In this document: positions 61,653 through 64,000 of the stretch, one piece after another
Layout: every line of letters begins with the position of its first letter
How positions within the stretch are numbered: position 1 is the stretch's first letter
NCBI GenBank assembly: GCA_027494135.1
Contig: JAOSJK010000023.1
Coordinates: 76,558 to 140,557, forward strand
Direction of reading: 5' to 3'
DNA length: 64,000 bases
Source: Acidimicrobiia bacterium
GTDB lineage: Bacteria; Actinomycetota; Acidimicrobiia; IMCC26256; PALSA-610
Notes under the pieces: generated by a model
What the model saw: the letters and a program-made list of their open reading frames with translations, nothing else
What the model was told of the DNA's origin: nothing
Database searches by the model: none
Made by a program: the position numbers and the translations under genes

Positions 61653-61804
61653 CGCGGACCGTAGGCCCGTGGGCCCGTGGTCTCTTGGGCCTTCGGGTTT
61701 TTGGGTTCATAGGCCTTCAGGCTCGGAGGCCCACGGTGCCAAGGGTCCGCGGGCCCTTGGCCCTCGAGGCCCATGGGCTTCCGAGCCCACGGTCCTCCAG
61801 GCCG
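61653..61804. repeat. GGGCCC octamer array B
   Basis: About 19 further octamers of the same family (GTAGGCCC, GTGGGCCC, GTGGTCTC, TTGGGCCT, TCGGGTTT and so on from 61661). They are separated from array A by about 180 bp of ordinary GC-rich DNA without a supported gene. It ends about 135 bp before the DUF4238 gene. Confidence 0.8.
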
Positions 61805-61940
61805 AGACGCGTGAGGGAAGGGGGAGGGCGCCTAGCGCGACCGCCTCGACCTCTTCGGCAGTCGCGGCAGTTCGTTCGCCCGCTCGTCCATCGAGCGCTC
61901 GCAGGTGCTTGTATCCTCCATCGGGATTCGGGGGGCGGAG

Positions 61941-62894
61941 ATGGAGTCGAGGGCAAAGAAGCAGCACTACGTTCCGCGGCTCTATCTCGAGTCCTTCGCC
62001 CGGGGCGGGCGTGTCTGCGTCTTCGACAAGACGTCAGGGAAGATGTTCTGGTCGAGCCTGCGCGACGTTGCCTCCCAGCGATTCTTCTACGACCTGCCCG
62101 AGCTCGACCGCGCCGCTGGAGTCGCGCAGGCCCTCGAGAAGTTCTTCCATCCCTTCGAGCAGGCTGCCGCCGCCGTTCTCAAGAGCTTGCGAGCTTCGCT
62201 GCACGGAGGGGACTTCGTCGCGATCACGCGGGACCAGAGGATCGACCTCTCGCTCTTCCTCGCCCTCCAGATGCTTCGAACTCCCGAGTCGCGCGAGCAC
62301 TCCGTCCAGCTCAGCCTGGCACTACACAAGGAGGCGTTTCTCGCTTGGCTCCAAGACCGAGAGCCCGAGCTCGCTGCCACGGCGCGGGAAACGTTCGGAC
62401 TCGAGATGACCGAGGACGAACAGATCCGGACGCAGGCCCGTACTCTGCTCGACCACGAGCAGCGCGATCGAATCGCCGAGATCCTCTACCAGCACTACTG
62501 GGTCGTTCTGGAGAATCCCTTCTCCTCTCCGTTCGTCACGTCGGATCACCCAGCGTGCAACCACGGCACCCTCAGCCACCCCGTTCGCAGCATGCAAGGG
62601 CTCGCGTCGACCGGCGCGGAGATCCTGTTCCCGCTCTCGCCGAGGTACCTGCTGCTAATCGTCGAGAGGCGGGCATTCCCGCATGCCGCGAGAATCGATG
62701 GCCGGCTAACGACGCTCGGGTCTCCGGAGAACGTCGTCTACTACAACCACTGGCAGGTCCGGCACCCGTACCGCTTCCTCTACTCGATGGACAGCGACTT
62801 CTCTCTTGCACAGTCGATGCTCGAGGAGACACCCGAACTCGCCGATCCGCGGAATGCGCGGATCGGAGTCCGCGCGCTGGGTGCCGAGCTGTGA
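61941..62894 (+). CDS. DUF4238 protein
   Basis: A 317-residue soluble protein beginning MESRAKKQHYVPRLYLESFA, the signature of DUF4238. The conserved middle (FLALQMLRTPESREHS) and the ENPFSSPFVTSDHPACN and ILFPLSPRYLLLIVERR motifs follow. The ATG at 61941 has GGCGGAG just upstream. The family's activity is unknown; members are common in mobile and defence-rich regions. It stands alone, transcribed away from the parA operon, between the octamer arrays and the J-domain gene. Confidence 0.85.
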   Translation: MESRAKKQHYVPRLYLESFARGGRVCVFDKTSGKMFWSSLRDVASQRFFYDLPELDRAAGVAQALEKFFHPFEQAAAAVLKSLRASLHGGDFVAITRDQRIDLSLFLALQMLRTPESREHSVQLSLALHKEAFLAWLQDREPELAATARETFGLEMTEDEQIRTQARTLLDHEQRDRIAEILYQHYWVVLENPFSSPFVTSDHPACNHGTLSHPVRSMQGLASTGAEILFPLSPRYLLLIVERRAFPHAARIDGRLTTLGSPENVVYYNHWQVRHPYRFLYSMDSDFSLAQSMLEETPELADPRNARIGVRALGAEL

Positions 62895-62931
62895 GGGCGG
62901 CCATGCCATAGCGGGCGCGGGCGAGGGCTCG

Positions 62932-63600
62932 TCACGGTCTTGCTCGTCGCGCGCGTGCGTAGGCGAGCGTGATCGCCTTGGACTTCTCCTCGGCGAGCGC
63001 GCGGATCTCGGGTCCCATCGTCGCGACCTTGTCCGGGTGGTACGCCGCCATGCGGGCGCGGAAGGCGCGAGCGATCTCGCCTGGTGACGCCGTGGGTGCG
63101 ACGCCGAGGACAGCCCACGGATCGGGTTCGGGAGCCGGCGGCGGGGGAGGGGAGGGCGCCTCGCCGCGCGGTGGTGTCTCGCGGCCGCCCCGCGGATGGC
63201 CTGCGCGTTCAGATGGGATCCCCGTGTCTCCCTCGAAGGCCTCGGAGTTCACGAAGAAGACCGCGTTGGCGAGGACACCGAACAGGAAGCCTCCGAGCGC
63301 GAGCACCGGGACCCAGGGCCAAGCCTCGAGGGAGGGATCCTCGTAGGCGGCGTACCCGCACGTGCCCGTCCAGGTGAGCGCGAGGAGCAGCCCGACCCCG
63401 GCCGCAACGCGCGGGACGGCGTGGCTCAGGGCCATGGCGGCGAGCGGGAAGGCGAGGGCGCCGATGAGCACGGGCTCCAGCCCGGGGCTCCCGATCAGCC
63501 GGGCCGAGACGAGCCCGAACACGCCCCCTTGGAAGGCCGCCAGGAGGGACTTCACGAGAGCGACTCCGCGAGCGCCTGTGAGGGCGGCTCTAGTTGCCAC
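62932..63600 (-). CDS. membrane-anchored J-domain protein
   Basis: A 222-residue protein. Three or four membrane segments in the first 130 residues (LIGALAFPLAAMALSHAV, VAAGVGLLLALTWTGT, WVPVLALGGFLFGVLANAV), a Pro-rich linker, and a C-terminal DnaJ domain (PWAVLGVAPTASPGEIARAF, ARMAAYHPDKVATMG) with the HPD motif needed to stimulate a DnaK partner. It would recruit a chaperone to the inner membrane. Divergent from the AbiEi-like gene, sharing a 55-bp promoter region with a palindrome. Confidence 0.85.
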   Translation of the reverse strand: MATRAALTGARGVALVKSLLAAFQGGVFGLVSARLIGSPGLEPVLIGALAFPLAAMALSHAVPRVAAGVGLLLALTWTGTCGYAAYEDPSLEAWPWVPVLALGGFLFGVLANAVFFVNSEAFEGDTGIPSERAGHPRGGRETPPRGEAPSPPPPPAPEPDPWAVLGVAPTASPGEIARAFRARMAAYHPDKVATMGPEIRALAEEKSKAITLAYARARRARP

Positions 63601-63620
63601 GGTTGCAGAGTAGTGCGATT

Positions 63621-63639
63621 CGTTAGCATATCGCTAACG
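63621..63639. promoter_or_regulatory. operator palindrome CGTTAGC-N5-GCTAACG
   Basis: Perfect 7-bp inverted repeat with spacer ATATC in the gap between the J-domain gene and the AbiEi-like gene. A related half (CGTTAG) lies at 63678. AbiEi antitoxins are known to repress their own promoter by binding inverted repeats, so this is a likely operator. Confidence 0.6.
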
Positions 63640-63655
63640 CCCAGCGCCCTGGGGG

Positions 63656-64000
63656 GTGGGTTTCGCTACTCTCATTCCGTTAGTAAATACCAAACGGCAA
63701 GCGAGGACGGAAACCCTGGAGCGGACCCTCTCCCAGAACGAGGCCAAGGTCATCCTGGACCTCGAGTGGCGATGCCAGAAGACTGTCACCCTGGCCAGCC
63801 TCCGCGAGGCCCTGGGGGCGTCGGAGAGCTACGCCCGGTACGTGGCCCACCGCCTCGTCAAGAAGGGGTGGCTCGAGCGCCTGCGCCCGGGGCTCTACCG
63901 GCTCGTCCCCGCCGCGCGCGGGAGGGAGGGGGTGCCCGACACCAACCCCCTGGCCGCCGGCGCGGTGCTCGTCTCGCCGTACTTCTTCTCGTTCGGAACG
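63656..64000 (+). CDS. AbiEi-like antitoxin, 3' end outside window
   Basis: Start of a type IV toxin-antitoxin antitoxin gene. LSQNEAKVILDLEWRCQKTV, SLREALGASESYARYVAHRL, KKGWLERLRPGLYRLVP is the winged-helix N-terminal domain of AbiEi, followed by NPLAAGAVLVSPYFFSFGT, the start of its antitoxin domain. The frame is open to the window end. The start is uncertain: a GTG at 63656 gives a 22-residue extension before the domain; later non-ATG starts are possible. The nucleotidyltransferase toxin AbiEii would be expected downstream. Confidence 0.78.
   Translation, partial: MGFATLIPLVNTKRQARTETLERTLSQNEAKVILDLEWRCQKTVTLASLREALGASESYARYVAHRLVKKGWLERLRPGLYRLVPAARGREGVPDTNPLAAGAVLVSPYFFSFGT

Noticed and set aside
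61061..61710. Minus-strand frames with 8-residue repeats (GPRAHKPE-like)
   Set aside because: The repeats follow from the 8-bp DNA period (24 bp is eight codons). All frames show the same effect, so the DNA repeat is the primary signal.
59345..61804. CRISPR array
   Set aside because: Units are 7-8 bp, degenerate and contiguous without spacers; no cas genes are present.

Overview
The window is high-GC DNA (about two thirds G+C by eye) from a Gram-negative bacterium. The best evidence for Gram-negative is a Trb-type conjugative secretion system with outer-membrane lipoprotein, periplasmic and inner-membrane parts. The taxon cannot be named. Nearly all of it reads as one mobile element, a conjugative plasmid or an ICE with plasmid-like replication and partition genes, loaded with anti-phage defence and toxin-antitoxin cargo.

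Layout. 1-2200: two cytochrome P450 genes (the first lacks its 5' end), either host DNA or metabolic cargo. 2250-14805 (minus): mating-pair formation operon in the order trbB, trbC, a trbC-like paralogue, trbD, trbE, trbJ, a lipoprotein, trbL, trbF, trbG, trbI, DUF2274, an unknown gene, a primase-like gene and two small genes. 15041-47186: cargo block, with a FIS-type regulator, integrase remnants, an IetAS-like AAA/subtilisin pair, MbcA/Xre-like proteins, a tyrosine recombinase, VapBC, a receiver-Phd fusion with a zeta-like kinase, a bacterial ubiquitin-like (multiubiquitin/E2/JAB-E1) operon beside an Xre/ImmA pair, and an eight-gene restriction-like island. That island has a DUF499 ATPase, a DUF1156 methyltransferase, a SNF2-like helicase with DUF3883, several nucleases and a RecB-like nuclease-helicase. 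Its methyltransferase is split by an IS1380-family element with a clean TTAA duplication. 47328-50585: lytic transglycosylase, RHH-type protein and traG coupling protein. 50941-54569: a Gabija pair (gajA/gajB) set between traG and the relaxase. 54648-61059: relaxase, TraF peptidase, RepA-like initiator, a heptamer repeat array, a putative ParA partner and parA. 61185-61804: GGGCCC-type octamer arrays upstream of parA. 61941-64000: DUF4238 protein, membrane J-domain protein and the start of an AbiEi-like antitoxin gene.

The transfer genes keep the usual order of Trb-type ICEs/plasmids (parA, rep, traF, relaxase, traG, RHH, trbB to trbI). They are interrupted twice, by Gabija and by the 32-kb cargo block. 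Many neighbouring genes overlap by ATGA, GTGA or TTGA, so translation is probably coupled within the trb operon and within the defence operons.

Data quality matters here. Eleven apparent single-base frameshifts lie in otherwise well-preserved genes. Six of them are the same change, GAGCTC read as GAGCCTC; others fall in C/G homopolymers. I therefore describe these genes by the protein obtained after repairing the shift, and say so in each entry. No tRNA, rRNA or CRISPR array was seen.
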